Shown piece after piece: positions 15,263 through 24,538 of a stretch of 64,000 bases of DNA (position 1 is the stretch's first letter; each line of letters starts with the position of its first letter). The position numbers were made by a program, and so were the translations under genes. This stretch comes from CAZHHM01 sp964532225 (GTDB lineage Bacteria; Margulisbacteria; WOR-1; JAKLHX01): the NCBI GenBank assembly GCA_964532225.1, contig CAZHHM010000007.1:1-64000 (forward strand). The letters are read 5' to 3'. Below the pieces are notes generated by a model. The model saw nothing but the letters and a program-made list of their open reading frames with translations. It was not told where the DNA came from and did not search any database.

Positions 15263-17341
15263 TCAGTCCAAAGATATCATGCCGATCGACTGGACCTTTA
15301 CCTGAGGCACGACCTCGTTGTACGAAAGGACTGCCGTGTCAGGGAAGCTCCTTTCGATGAAACGCTTTAAATGGGGGCGGAGACGCGGAGAGCAAAGGAT
15401 GATCGCTGACAGCTTCATCTTCCTGAACTGCTGCGTCTGGTTGGCGATCTGGTTAAGTATCCTCTCCCCGATGTTCGGGTCAAGAGCGAGGAATGAGCCG
15501 TACTCGCTCTGGTGGACAGCTCCTATCATGGTCTCCTCAAGGCTCGGATCTATCGTCACCACGGTGATAACAGCGTCCTTGTTGCTGTAGCCTTCGCATA
15601 TCTGCCTGGCCAGCGACTGCCTGACGTATTCTGCAAGGATGTTGATGTCCCTGCTCAGATGGGCGTAATCGGCAAGCCTTTCAAGTATGGTGGACAGGTC
15701 CCTGATGGACACCCTTTCTCTAACAAGCAGCTGGAGCACCTTGTGCACCTGGCCGAGAGACAGCATGTCGGGGATAAGCTCCCTGACTATAGCGGCATTG
15801 GTGTTCTTGACAAGCTCAATGAGCGACTGGACGTTCTGCCTGGTTATTATCTCATCAGCGAACCTCTTGACGGTCTCGGTAAAATGCGTGGCGACCACTT
15901 CGACGGTATCAGAGCCGATTATCCCTGCTTCAGTGAGTTTTGCCGATTCTGATGACGGGACCCAGACGCATGGGTCAAGAGTGGTAGGGTCCTTTCCTTC
16001 GGTCCCTGTGATGTTCTTTGCTTTCAGTTCGGCAAGCGGCATGTCGACCTTAACATTATCGAGCAGTACCTCTCCCGAAGCGACCTTGGTCCCTCTAATT
16101 TCGATAACATACTGGTTCGGGGGCAGAGAAAGATCGTCCATGACCCTGACGCCGGGGATAACGAACCCGAGCTCCTGCCCGATGTTGTACCTGATAAGCG
16201 TTATCCTCTCGAGCAGAGGACCTTTCTGAGCAGGGTCTATTAGCGGGATCAGGTTCCTTCCGGTCTTAAGGCTGAGAGGGTCAAGTCCCAGTGTCGAGAT
16301 GATGCTCTCAGGTTTCTTGAGTATCTCCTTTTGGGTCGATTCCTCGCTTACCATCGACATCTCTTCCTGCTTTGACTGGGTCTGGATGAGCACGATGGCC
16401 ACTATTGCGGAACCAAGGGCAAGAAGCATGAAAGAGACTGTAGGCAGTCCGGGTACCAGACCGAAAATGAAGAGTATGATGGCAACAAAAGCAAAAGCTC
16501 TCGGCTGGGCGAAGATCTGCTGGGCGATGTCCGTGCCGATGCTGGCCTCGCTTGCGGTCTTTGTTATTACCAGGCCCGTTGCAATAGATATCAGCAGGGC
16601 CGAGATCTGGTTCACAAGACCTATACCTATCGTAAGAAGAGCGTAGACCTGTACGGCTTCCATTATTCCCAGCCCCTGCATCAGGAACCCGACAAGTATC
16701 CCGCCGATTATGTTCACGAGGGTAATGATTATGCTGGCTATTGAGTCGCCTCTTACGAACTTATTGGAACCGTCCATGGCTCCGAAGAAGTTCGATTCCC
16801 TTTCGATCTTCTTCCTGCGGTTCTTCGCCTCGTTGGCGTCTATGAGCCCGGCGTTCAGGTCGGCGTCGATGGACATCTGTTTGCCCGGCATGGCGTCAAG
16901 AGTGAACCTGGCCGCGACCTCGGCGACCCTTTCGGAGCCCTTTGTGATAACGACGAACTGCACTATCGTTATGATGATGAATACTATGGCGCCGACGACA
17001 TAATTCCCGGCAACGACGAAATTGCCGAACGAAGCAACGACCTCTCCGGCGTAAGCGTTGACAAGGATCAGCCTCGAGGCGGCGATATTGATAGCTACCC
17101 TGTAAACGGTGACGAAAAGCAGCAGGGAAGGGAATGCCGCAAACTCCAGAGGTTCCTTGAGATATATCGCGACAAGCAGGATCACAAGGGATACCGCGAT
17201 GTTCAGCGTCATAAGGATGTCAAGGATGAAAGAAGGGAGAGGGACTATCATCAGGGCTATGATGATGATAAGCAGTCCCGCGACGATAAAATCGTTCAGC
17301 GAGAACATCTCCCTGAGCGACTTCATGTTAACTGATGCCAA
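15263..17341 (-). CDS. flhA: Flagellar export gate protein FlhA
   Basis: 692 residues, family-typical length. Eight N-terminal membrane helices (to about residue 320), the conserved FHIPEP loop region (GKQMSIDADLNAGLIDANEAKNRR in two parts around 150-175), and a cytosolic C-terminal domain that docks export substrates and chaperones. It is part of the export apparatus with FlhB and FliPQR. It starts immediately at the flhB stop. Confidence 0.97.
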   Translation of the reverse strand: MASVNMKSLREMFSLNDFIVAGLLIIIIALMIVPLPSFILDILMTLNIAVSLVILLVAIYLKEPLEFAAFPSLLLFVTVYRVAINIAASRLILVNAYAGEVVASFGNFVVAGNYVVGAIVFIIITIVQFVVITKGSERVAEVAARFTLDAMPGKQMSIDADLNAGLIDANEAKNRRKKIERESNFFGAMDGSNKFVRGDSIASIIITLVNIIGGILVGFLMQGLGIMEAVQVYALLTIGIGLVNQISALLISIATGLVITKTASEASIGTDIAQQIFAQPRAFAFVAIILFIFGLVPGLPTVSFMLLALGSAIVAIVLIQTQSKQEEMSMVSEESTQKEILKKPESIISTLGLDPLSLKTGRNLIPLIDPAQKGPLLERITLIRYNIGQELGFVIPGVRVMDDLSLPPNQYVIEIRGTKVASGEVLLDNVKVDMPLAELKAKNITGTEGKDPTTLDPCVWVPSSESAKLTEAGIIGSDTVEVVATHFTETVKRFADEIITRQNVQSLIELVKNTNAAIVRELIPDMLSLGQVHKVLQLLVRERVSIRDLSTILERLADYAHLSRDINILAEYVRQSLARQICEGYSNKDAVITVVTIDPSLEETMIGAVHQSEYGSFLALDPNIGERILNQIANQTQQFRKMKLSAIILCSPRLRPHLKRFIERSFPDTAVLSYNEVVPQVKVQSIGMISLD

Positions 17342-18481
17342 TTACTGTCTCCCCGCTGACGGCCGGTCCCCGTACCTTGTACCCTTCAAAGGGCCCAGCC
17401 ATTCTTTTTTATTCTTTGCTCTGTCTTTTTTTATCTTATACACGAAAGCCAGTATTTCTGCAACTGCCTGGTACAGCTCATTGCTCACCTCTTTGCCTAC
17501 CTTGGTGGTCTTGTATATCTGCCTGGCCAGCTCCTCGTTCTCGATGATCGGGATATTGTAGCTGTCGGCGATCTTCTTGATCTCTTCGGCTATGAGATAC
17601 CTCCCTTTGGCCAGAAGGGTGGGGGCCTTCATCTTTGATGCGTCATACTGGAGGGCGCAGGCAAGGTGGATGGGGTTTGTCACGACGACATCAGCTCCCG
17701 GCACTGAAGACATCATGCGCTGGTTGGCCATCTGCCTCTGGAGGTCCCTTATCCTCTGTTTTATCTGCGGGTCGCCTTCAAGGCGTTTGTATTCTTCTTT
17801 TATCTCCTGTTTGGTCATGCGCATATTACGCATGAATTCCCATCTCTGATAGAGATAGTCTAGAATGGCAACGAAAATATAGAATATCCCGACCCTTATA
17901 GCTATCGTGAAAGCTATGGACCCGCCAAGGACCATGGCATCCCAGGGCTGTGCGTCCATGATGTTTATCAGGGCGGTAAGGTTGTCGCGGATGACCGCCC
18001 ACGTTATCCAGAAAACTATCAGTATCTTCAGGAACGATTTGATAAGTTCAATAAAACCTCTTATCGAGAACATCCGCTTAAAACCCTCAAGAGGATTTAT
18101 CCTCTCCAGTTTAGGCGACAACGGCTCGGTAGAGGCCATGCCCCCGGTCTGGAGGAACTCCACAATGATAGAGAGCAGGAAAGTTACGGCGAATATCGGC
18201 AGTACGGCGATAGCAAAGGCCCTGAGGGCTATTGTCAGGATCGCGCCGACGAAACCGGGCCCGAAATCGGACACATTGGGGATCAGGTTGAATATCTGCC
18301 TTGTCATCCCTGACAGCTCGTCCCATATTGTGGTCGCCGTGAAACGCAGCACAAGATATGAGGCAAGCAGCAGGAAAGCCGTGGTTATTTCCTTGCTCTT
18401 GGCTATCTGTCCCTTTTTATGCGCCTCCTGCAGTTTATGAGGAGTAGGTTCCTCGGTCTTATCTCCGCTTTGTTCTCCCAT
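17342..18481 (-). CDS. flhB: Flagellar export switch protein FlhB
   Basis: 379 residues: four N-terminal membrane helices (MGEQSGDKTEEPTPHKL start) and the cytosolic FlhB_C domain. The autocleavage motif is at residues 269-272, the same numbering as in Salmonella, but reads NPIH instead of NPTH; the codon at 17669-17671 is ATC on the coding strand. Asn269 and Pro270, the cleavage bond, are kept. FlhB with FliK switches export from rod/hook to filament substrates. Confidence 0.96.
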   Translation of the reverse strand: MGEQSGDKTEEPTPHKLQEAHKKGQIAKSKEITTAFLLLASYLVLRFTATTIWDELSGMTRQIFNLIPNVSDFGPGFVGAILTIALRAFAIAVLPIFAVTFLLSIIVEFLQTGGMASTEPLSPKLERINPLEGFKRMFSIRGFIELIKSFLKILIVFWITWAVIRDNLTALINIMDAQPWDAMVLGGSIAFTIAIRVGIFYIFVAILDYLYQRWEFMRNMRMTKQEIKEEYKRLEGDPQIKQRIRDLQRQMANQRMMSSVPGADVVVTNPIHLACALQYDASKMKAPTLLAKGRYLIAEEIKKIADSYNIPIIENEELARQIYKTTKVGKEVSNELYQAVAEILAFVYKIKKDRAKNKKEWLGPLKGTRYGDRPSAGRQ

Positions 18482-18491
18482 TGCCCGCTTT

Positions 18492-19268
18492 CTAGCCCGG
18501 TTTTATATTGGACATCAGTTTGACAAGCTCCAGCATCATCTCTTCGATGATGGAGCCGATATGCTTTATCATCAACGGCATTGTGAAAAGGATAGCTATC
18601 AGGCCTAATGTCGGCTTGATCTGGAAGCCGAGCATGAAAACGTTGACCTGAGGAGCTACTCTGGAGACAATGCCGAAGGAAAAGTCGAGAAGGAAGATAA
18701 GCAGCAGAGCCGGTGCCGCCAGCTGGACCGCGACAAGCAGCATCGTGGAGCCCAGGTTTATGAGCTGAGAGACGAAATTGCCCGACAGGTTGATAAGCGT
18801 GCCCGCCGGAATGGCCTTGAAGCTCTGGTGAAGGGCCGAAAGCACCATATGATGGCCGTTGAGTATCAGAAAGACCACCATCGCCATATAGAACACCAGT
18901 TTTCCTACTATCGAGGTCGCGGCGCCCGTGCTCGGATCAAAAGCGGTCGCGATGCTGAGCCCCATCTGAAGGTCGATTATGTCACCCGCTGCCTGGATGG
19001 CCGCAAAAAGTATCTGGCATACGAAACCGATAAGGAATCCCAGTACTACCTCATTGGCTATGAGAAGGACAAAGAAGACAGGGTTCCCGGGCACGACGCC
19101 CGAGAACGGAACGACGAACCAGAGTATCACCGATATCCATATGGCAAGGATGGTCTTGGCGGTGGCAGGGATGGTCCTTGCGTTGAGGACCGGGGTCTCG
19201 ATGAATATCCCTGCTACTCTTGCAAGGACCAGCAGGAACACTTCCAGCTGAGGAAGCGTAAGGACCAT
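18492..19268 (-). CDS. fliR: Flagellar export protein FliR
   Basis: 258 residues with six hydrophobic segments and the FliR-typical FAAIQAAGDIIDLQMGLS segment. It builds the FliPQR export gate in the inner membrane. One base separates it from fliQ and 10 from flhB. Confidence 0.95.
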   Translation of the reverse strand: MVLTLPQLEVFLLVLARVAGIFIETPVLNARTIPATAKTILAIWISVILWFVVPFSGVVPGNPVFFVLLIANEVVLGFLIGFVCQILFAAIQAAGDIIDLQMGLSIATAFDPSTGAATSIVGKLVFYMAMVVFLILNGHHMVLSALHQSFKAIPAGTLINLSGNFVSQLINLGSTMLLVAVQLAAPALLLIFLLDFSFGIVSRVAPQVNVFMLGFQIKPTLGLIAILFTMPLMIKHIGSIIEEMMLELVKLMSNIKPG

Positions 19269-19269
19269 G

Positions 19270-19539
19270 TCATCGCACCATGTTAGGTATTGTGGCCCAT
19301 AGCGTGGTCACAAAATCCGTAAGCAGGGACATCATCCAGGGAGCCGTCAGCGCTATCACAAGGAGCACGACTATCATTTTGGGGACGAAGGTGAGCGTCT
19401 GTTCCTGTATCTGCGTGACCGCCTGGAAAAGGCTTATCATGAAGCCCACAAGAAGCCCGGACCCTACGGCCGGCAGCGACAGCATGAGGATCAGCATCAC
19501 CCCGTTGTACATTATCTGTGTTACTGTGTCTTGGCTCAT
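19270..19539 (-). CDS. fliQ: Flagellar export protein FliQ
   Basis: 89 residues with two membrane helices and the conserved PAVGSGLLVGFMISLFQAVTQ region followed by QEQTLTFVPK. Component of the FliPQR gate; typical length. Confidence 0.95.
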   Translation of the reverse strand: MSQDTVTQIMYNGVMLILMLSLPAVGSGLLVGFMISLFQAVTQIQEQTLTFVPKMIVVLLVIALTAPWMMSLLTDFVTTLWATIPNMVR

Positions 19540-19546
19540 CCGGCAC

Positions 19547-20287
19547 CTACCTGAAGCTCATCATGAGCCCTCTGGTTATCAGGTTCCAGCCGTCAGAAAG
19601 GACGAACAGAAGTATCTTGAACGGCAAAGAGACCATGACAGGGGACAGCATGAACATACCAAGAGAAAGAAGGACATTGGCAACGACCAGGTCGATCACA
19701 ATGAAAGGTATGAAGATCAGGAACCCTATCTGGAAAGCGGTCTTAAGCTCGCTTATCATGTACGCCGGTATCAGGACGTATGTCGGCACCTGTTCGAACT
19801 TTGTGGGCCTTTCTATCCTTGAGAACTGTATGAACAGGGAGAGGTCCGTCTCTCTTGTCTGCCTGAACATGAACCGTCTGAGAGGCTCCATGCCTCTCTC
19901 GAAAGCCTGGTTCTGCGATATCTTCTTCTGGTTATAGGGGGTGAGCGCTTTTGCGTCAATCTCCTGCCAGACCGGGGTCATGATGAACACTGTCATGAAT
20001 ATGGCAAGGCCGATTATCACGGCGTTCGGAGGTACCTGCTGGGTGCCTATGGCGACCCTTACAAGTCCGAGGACTATGACGATCCGGAGGAAGGACGTTA
20101 CTGATATCATGAAGAACGGGATGAGCGTAATAAGCGAGAGCGCGAGCAAGAGCTCTATGCTGCTGCTAAGCCTCGCGGGGGACACGACATTGTTAAGGTC
20201 AAGCCCGGGCAGCGGATTTGTCTGGGCGTATGAAGCAGCCTGCAGCATGAGGAGCAGGATGCCGGAAGCGAGCCGTTTTTTCATCAC
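19547..20287 (-). CDS. fliP: Flagellar export protein FliP
   Basis: 246 residues: a cleavable signal peptide (about 1-21), then LLALSLITLIPFFMISVTSFLRI and the closing helices (FLIFIPFIVIDLVVANVLLS... in two segments) typical of FliP. Core of the FliP5Q4R1 gate. Its start overlaps the fliO stop by 4 bases. Confidence 0.96.
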   Translation of the reverse strand: MMKKRLASGILLLMLQAASYAQTNPLPGLDLNNVVSPARLSSSIELLLALSLITLIPFFMISVTSFLRIVIVLGLVRVAIGTQQVPPNAVIIGLAIFMTVFIMTPVWQEIDAKALTPYNQKKISQNQAFERGMEPLRRFMFRQTRETDLSLFIQFSRIERPTKFEQVPTYVLIPAYMISELKTAFQIGFLIFIPFIVIDLVVANVLLSLGMFMLSPVMVSLPFKILLFVLSDGWNLITRGLMMSFR

Positions 20288-20664
20288 TTTTGTCCAAGGT
20301 CCTCTTCTAGTTTCGATATGAGCGAGGCCGATTTGTTGCTTGCGACGATCAGGTATGAAGACTTGCCTGCTTTCAGGATGTACGCGGTCACCTGCGGCTC
20401 AAGCATTATCCTGTCCAGCACCTTCATGTTAGAGGTGCTTGTGGGTGTCTGGAGCTTTGGCATAACGAACTTTGCCGAAACATATATCAGCCCGAAAACG
20501 ACGAGCAGCGAAAAGAAAAGCTGCATGATGTACCCGATAGAAATGATAGGGGAGGATGAGGCCTTGCCTGCGGCTTCCATGGTCGAAAAGAACGAGTAAT
20601 CGGCGGCAACGGATGTGCCCGTTACCAGCAGAGCTGAAACTATCTGGAGGACATACCTGGTCAC
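20284..20664 (-). CDS. fliO: FliO-like flagellar assembly protein
   Basis: 126 residues: signal peptide, one membrane helix (IMQLFFSLLVVFGLIYVSA), then a small cytosolic domain with the FliO pattern (KVLDRIMLEP...YILKAGKSSYLI). FliO assists FliP oligomer assembly. It overlaps fliN and fliP by 4 bases each. Confidence 0.85.
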   Translation of the reverse strand: MTRYVLQIVSALLVTGTSVAADYSFFSTMEAAGKASSSPIISIGYIMQLFFSLLVVFGLIYVSAKFVMPKLQTPTSTSNMKVLDRIMLEPQVTAYILKAGKSSYLIVASNKSASLISKLEEDLGQK

Positions 20665-20969
20665 TTTATGGTAACCCTTGTGATCCTTATTCCGTAATTG
20701 TCGTCGACCGCCACCACTTCGCCCACAGCGACCGTCTGCCCGCCCACTTTTATGTCGAGAGGGTCGCCCGCGAGCCTGTCAAGGCTGATCACCGAGCCTT
20801 CGGATAGCTCAAGCACTTCGCGAAGCGTCATTTTTGTCTTGCCAAGCTCGACGCTTGCTTCAATGGGGATCTCGGCCAGCATCCTCTGGTCGATCTTAGG
20901 CCCCGGCTGGGCCTCCGCTATCTCGTTGAACCTTATCTTCTCGATCCCGTATGTTTCAGCGTCAGGCAT
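20661..20969 (-). CDS. fliN: Flagellar switch protein FliN
   Basis: 102 residues from ATG 20969, which has GAGGAGGG just upstream; an in-frame start 21 bases earlier is less likely. The SpoA domain covers most of the protein (ASVELGKTKMTLREVLEL, GSVISLDRLAGDPLDIKVGG). Part of the C ring with FliM. Overlaps the fliM stop by 8 bases. Confidence 0.92.
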   Translation of the reverse strand: MPDAETYGIEKIRFNEIAEAQPGPKIDQRMLAEIPIEASVELGKTKMTLREVLELSEGSVISLDRLAGDPLDIKVGGQTVAVGEVVAVDDNYGIRITRVTIK

Positions 20970-22053
20970 TTTGTCCCTCCTCGGAAACAAGATCGGTCAT
21001 ATCGGGCATCTCTTCTGTCCCCGCGCTCTCAGAGAATTCTGCGCCGGTGTCGGGGCTCTCGGTCACTGCCGGCTGTTCCTGCAGAAAGGTCTCGAAAGAA
21101 ACGGGGCTTGATTTGATCTTTTCGACCTTTCCGCTCGGTTTGCTTGTCAATTGGAGCGAAAGTCTATTCTCTTTTATACCAGGTTGGCCAAAAAGTTGCA
21201 AGTGTTTGCCAATATTTACCATTACAAGGTTATTTAAAGTATTATCTAGGACGAGAACATCTCCCGGCTGGAGGTCATAAAGCTCTTTTGCCGAGATCAA
21301 AGTGGTGCCAAGCTCGGCAGTTATATCGGCAAATACCTTGTTGGTTATGGCCGGAGGCAGCTTTTCCACCTTCACCGGTCTTCTGGAGCGTTCTTTTGAC
21401 TCAAGGAGCCCGAGTACCGCGCCGGAGGGGATGACCCTGTACATCCTGGCGCTCGTGTCCTTGCCGAAACCGACCTCTATCTCCGCGAGCGCGAAAGACT
21501 GGTTCGAAAGGATGGCCTGTTCAAAATAGAGCTTAGGGAAATTAAGGAACCTGACCTCGGCATCGCCCTGGGTCAGCGAAAGTCTTTGCGCCGTTCCCTT
21601 GACCGCTGTCTCAAGGACCTCTTCTTCGATCTCCGTAAGTCCTTTGATGGGGACTATCTCGATGCCGGCGCCAACGGCCGAGCTGATGAGAGCTGCAGAA
21701 AGGTTCATATCCAGGCAGAGGTATTCTTCGTAGCCGCTCGCTGATATCTTGAACTGGACCAGCGGCATTGTAAGGTCTTTCAGGATGTCGACATAGTTCA
21801 GGACCTCAAAAGATACCGAGTTCACGGTGCACGGGAGCTCGAAATCCCGCTGGACAGCGGCGAGGAACTTCTCCGCCGTGTTCAGGAGCATCTGGTTTAC
21901 CGTTATCAGGTCCTGTTCGCTGAGGGAGACTTTTGGTTTGAAAGGGGTCCTGGGGCTTTGGGCCGGCCTGACCTTGGGCTTATAGGTGATCCAGTCCCCT
22001 ACAAGCGGCTGAAGAGTGAAACCTATCTTATTTTTCTTTGCTGCTGGCGGCAT
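20962..22053 (-). CDS. fliM: Flagellar switch protein FliM
   Basis: 363 residues. A CheC-like middle domain and a C-terminal SpoA domain (about 245-315: LGTTLISAKELYDLQPGDVL). The N-terminus lacks an obvious CheY-binding EIDAL peptide, and the last 50 residues are an acidic Pro/Glu-rich tail not usual in FliM. It is divergent but placed exactly where fliM belongs before fliN. FliY would be the alternative name. Confidence 0.85.
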   Translation of the reverse strand: MPPAAKKNKIGFTLQPLVGDWITYKPKVRPAQSPRTPFKPKVSLSEQDLITVNQMLLNTAEKFLAAVQRDFELPCTVNSVSFEVLNYVDILKDLTMPLVQFKISASGYEEYLCLDMNLSAALISSAVGAGIEIVPIKGLTEIEEEVLETAVKGTAQRLSLTQGDAEVRFLNFPKLYFEQAILSNQSFALAEIEVGFGKDTSARMYRVIPSGAVLGLLESKERSRRPVKVEKLPPAITNKVFADITAELGTTLISAKELYDLQPGDVLVLDNTLNNLVMVNIGKHLQLFGQPGIKENRLSLQLTSKPSGKVEKIKSSPVSFETFLQEQPAVTESPDTGAEFSESAGTEEMPDMTDLVSEEGQNA

Positions 22054-22063
22054 TTATCCTATT

Positions 22064-22900
22064 CTACCCTAACTTGCTGATAAAATCGCTTATGACCTGG
22101 TTCACGAGCCTGACGGCCGTGAGCGCGGCGTTCATAGCGCGCTGTATCTCAAGAGAGTCGACTATCTCGCTTGTATATTCCACGTTCGAGCTTTCCCTGC
22201 TCCTTGCGACCAGCAGTCCGCCCGTTCCGGCAAATGGGTTCGAAGGCGTTCCCGATGCCAGCGTCTCGGTGAAGGTCGACCCGTCCGAGTATTCAAGCCC
22301 TGACGGATTGTTAAAGCTTGTAAGAGCGACCTGATAGCCTATTTCGGCCCCGTAGGTCTCGGTGTCCGGGTCATAGCTTGCCCTGAGAACGCCGTTCTGG
22401 TCGAAAGTTATTGTAGTGGGGTCATATGTTACGGACGAAAGGTCGATAGGCACCAGAGCATAAACTGTGGAGCCGTTAACCCTGCGGAAACCGTACACCT
22501 GTTTGCCGGACTTGGTGAGCAGCTTGTTTCCGATCACCTGGAACTCTCCTGTCCTTGAATACTTATAGTTCACTCCGTCGTCGCTCACGATGAACAATCC
22601 GTTGCCGTTGACCGCAAGGTCAAGGTTCCCGCCGCTTGAAATATCGCCCTGGGTAAAATCGACCGTAGCTGAAGATACCCCTACCGTGCCGCCGATCTGG
22701 AGCGGGTCGGTGCCGCCGTCGCCGCCGGAATTGGAGCCGGATGTACCTGATTGAATGAGCTTGCTGTAAATCGTTTCAAAAGAGACGTCCGTTCTTTTGT
22801 ATCCGGTCACCGAAAGATTGGTAATGTTCGATGATATGGCGCGGAGCTTCTCGTTGTAGGCGTCTATGGCCCCTTTTGCCTGCGACATTATGTCAAGCAT
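22064..22900 (-). CDS. Flagellar hook/rod protein, FlgE/FlgG family
   Basis: 278 residues. N-terminal rod motif (NEKLRAISSNITNLSVTGYK), then the FlgG/FlgE core (QGDISSGGNLDLAVNGNGLF, YSRTGEF) and a C-terminal helix (MNAALTAVRLVNQVISDF) that pairs with the N-terminus. Its place after flgD suggests the hook protein FlgE, but the length is that of FlgF/FlgG (about 260), so a very short hook subunit or a distal-rod protein are both possible. Confidence 0.85.
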   Translation of the reverse strand: MLDIMSQAKGAIDAYNEKLRAISSNITNLSVTGYKRTDVSFETIYSKLIQSGTSGSNSGGDGGTDPLQIGGTVGVSSATVDFTQGDISSGGNLDLAVNGNGLFIVSDDGVNYKYSRTGEFQVIGNKLLTKSGKQVYGFRRVNGSTVYALVPIDLSSVTYDPTTITFDQNGVLRASYDPDTETYGAEIGYQVALTSFNNPSGLEYSDGSTFTETLASGTPSNPFAGTGGLLVARSRESSNVEYTSEIVDSLEIQRAMNAALTAVRLVNQVISDFISKLG

Positions 22901-22913
22901 GGTATTTCTCCTT

Positions 22914-23387
22914 TTATGAGACCTCGGTCACATTGTTCGGGTCTATGGTCTGGCCGTCCTCGGTAAGGAGGGTAGGGGTCAGACCGTCAACAATAACGCT
23001 TTTTACCTTTCCCGAGACCCTTTTTCCCGTCTTAGGGTCGATGGCCGTTACGGTGTTGGCGATGAGATTGCTTAGCATCGATATGCTGAATGCCGTCGAG
23101 CTGAGCGAGGTCAGGTTCGACATTGCTGAAGAGGATGAGCCCATGAGGTTCGAGATAAGCGACGAGCTGCTGCCGAGCAGCGAATCGTTCGAGCCGAACA
23201 GAGAGTTGTTCGAAGTACTTTCGGTCCCTGTGCCGCTGTCGAAAAGCGCGCTAAGGTCCGGTACTGCCATCTGCGCCATCAGTATCTTGTTAAAATCAGT
23301 GTTCGTAAGTATGGGCTGTCCCGTTACCGGATTGAACTGGGTCGATCTTGTCGCCCTTGTCGCCGAAGTCGCCGAAAGGTCGGTCAT
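22914..23387 (-). CDS. flgD: Hook-capping protein FlgD
   Basis: 157 residues, with the FlgD N-terminal pattern of 'F-x-K-I-L-x-A-Q-M' (DFNKILMAQMAVPD, residues 32-45), a long Ser/Asn-rich centre (about 50-95) and a closing SH3-like segment (DPKTGKRVSGKVKSVIVDG). The usual Ig-like part is missing, so it is a short form. It caps the growing hook and follows fliK by 10 bases. Confidence 0.85.
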   Translation of the reverse strand: MTDLSATSATRATRSTQFNPVTGQPILTNTDFNKILMAQMAVPDLSALFDSGTGTESTSNNSLFGSNDSLLGSSSSLISNLMGSSSSAMSNLTSLSSTAFSISMLSNLIANTVTAIDPKTGKRVSGKVKSVIVDGLTPTLLTEDGQTIDPNNVTEVS

Positions 23388-23397
23388 ATTCTCCTCC

Positions 23398-24312
23398 TTA
23401 TGCGTCAGTATAAGTACTGTTCATGTCGCGGAAACCGAGCGAACGCTCGAGCATTTCCCTATCAACAAAATTGTACTCCATATATACGGGGCTTGGCGAG
23501 AGGTTTTTTGCGTTTTCTGCAGGAATAATCCCGTCGCTGTCATCGCTCTCCCCTGTGCCGCCGCTGCTGCCTCCGCTGACGGATACGTTCAGGCTGCCGA
23601 TATTAAGGTTCGATGCCTTCAGCGCGGATTCGAGCTCGTTCATCTGTTCATCGATAAGCTGTTTTGCGTCCTGGGCAGCCGTTATTGCGATATTGATCAC
23701 GCCTTTTTCATTGGTCAGATTGATGGTCACTGAGCCGAGCCAGTCAGGTTTAAGTTCTATGACAAGTTCTTTTTTGTCCTTCGGGCCGAGCAGCTTGGCG
23801 CTCTCGACTATCTTTTCGGCTATAAGCCTTGCCTCGGCTTTTCCGGCCTTTTCAAGACCTCTCAAAAAGGTCGACATAGGGACAAGATTAAAGGCGACCG
23901 AGCCCTTGTCCGCAGGCTTTTGCACGGACTCCGACATTGCTTTTACCTGGCCGCCCGGAGTACCCGCCTCGCTCTTTGCGGCATGGTCTTTTTTGCCTTC
24001 TTTAAGAGGCGAGCCGCTGCCGGAGGACGGAGAAGATGCTTCAACCTCTCGAGGTCTGTCATTTATCTTTTCGGGGGAAGATACGTCAGATGATAATTTG
24101 TCGCCGAAAAAGAAGAATTTTGACATATCGAGCATAGGCACCATGCCGCCGACCCCCCGGACCATCCTGTCTTCGAGCTTTTCCTGTGAATCCTTGAGTT
24201 CTTTCTCGAACTCGGCGTCAGAAGAGGTCTTTCCGTCGGAAGTGCGTGAAGAAGGGTTGTTCAGCTTTTGAAGATCTAGTGGTTTGTCTGTAATAATGCC
24301 GGGATCGCTCAT
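23398..24312 (-). CDS. fliK: Hook-length control protein FliK
   Basis: 304 residues. The N-terminal two thirds are low-complexity Ser/Lys/Pro/Asp, and the C-terminal Flg_hook domain (about 175-260) has ELVIELKPDWLGSVTINL and the DEQMNELESALKASNLNI helix. FliK measures hook length and triggers the FlhB switch. First gene of the leftward operon. No sigma-28-type box was found upstream, so it is probably an early or middle gene. Confidence 0.88.
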   Translation of the reverse strand: MSDPGIITDKPLDLQKLNNPSSRTSDGKTSSDAEFEKELKDSQEKLEDRMVRGVGGMVPMLDMSKFFFFGDKLSSDVSSPEKINDRPREVEASSPSSGSGSPLKEGKKDHAAKSEAGTPGGQVKAMSESVQKPADKGSVAFNLVPMSTFLRGLEKAGKAEARLIAEKIVESAKLLGPKDKKELVIELKPDWLGSVTINLTNEKGVINIAITAAQDAKQLIDEQMNELESALKASNLNIGSLNVSVSGGSSGGTGESDDSDGIIPAENAKNLSPSPVYMEYNFVDREMLERSLGFRDMNSTYTDA

Positions 24313-24387
24313 TTGTTCCCCTCTACTAGATATTCGGTATGCCCACTATAAACCATGTATCGAAAAAAATCAATATAAAAGCAGTAT

Positions 24388-24437
24388 GTCATTGCGAGGG
24401 AGCGAAGCGACCGTGGCAATCTGGGCCCTAGAAGCAG
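24388..24437. repeat. REP-like palindromic repeat, 'CATTGCGAG' family
   Basis: GTCATTGCGAGGGAGCGAAG followed by CGACCGTGGCAATCT, with ATTGC/GCAAT ends, then GGGCCCTAGAAGCAGA. A second member with the same GGGCCCTAGA-GCAGA extension lies inside ispE (39864-39930). The CATTGCGAG...GCAAT core is a repeat type met in many unrelated bacteria. Confidence 0.7.
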
Positions 24438-24538
24438 AAAATGCCGCGGGAGAGACCCGCCATGATCACTCGCCAAGCTCGTGACATCGGCGGGCAGGCT
24501 CGAACTCTATCTGCGCGTAAAGAGCTGGATAACAAAAA
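24438..24538. repeat. Duplicated tRNA-Leu 3' end plus hairpin
   Basis: Nineteen bases (24438-24456) repeat those at 24535-24553, which form the 3' end of the adjacent tRNA-Leu plus flank. Between them is a strong imperfect hairpin (CCCGCC at 24455 with GGCGGG near 24488) and a further T-arm-like GCTCGAACTCT. The arrangement parallels that beside tRNA-Gly at 13187-13429. Confidence 0.55.
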
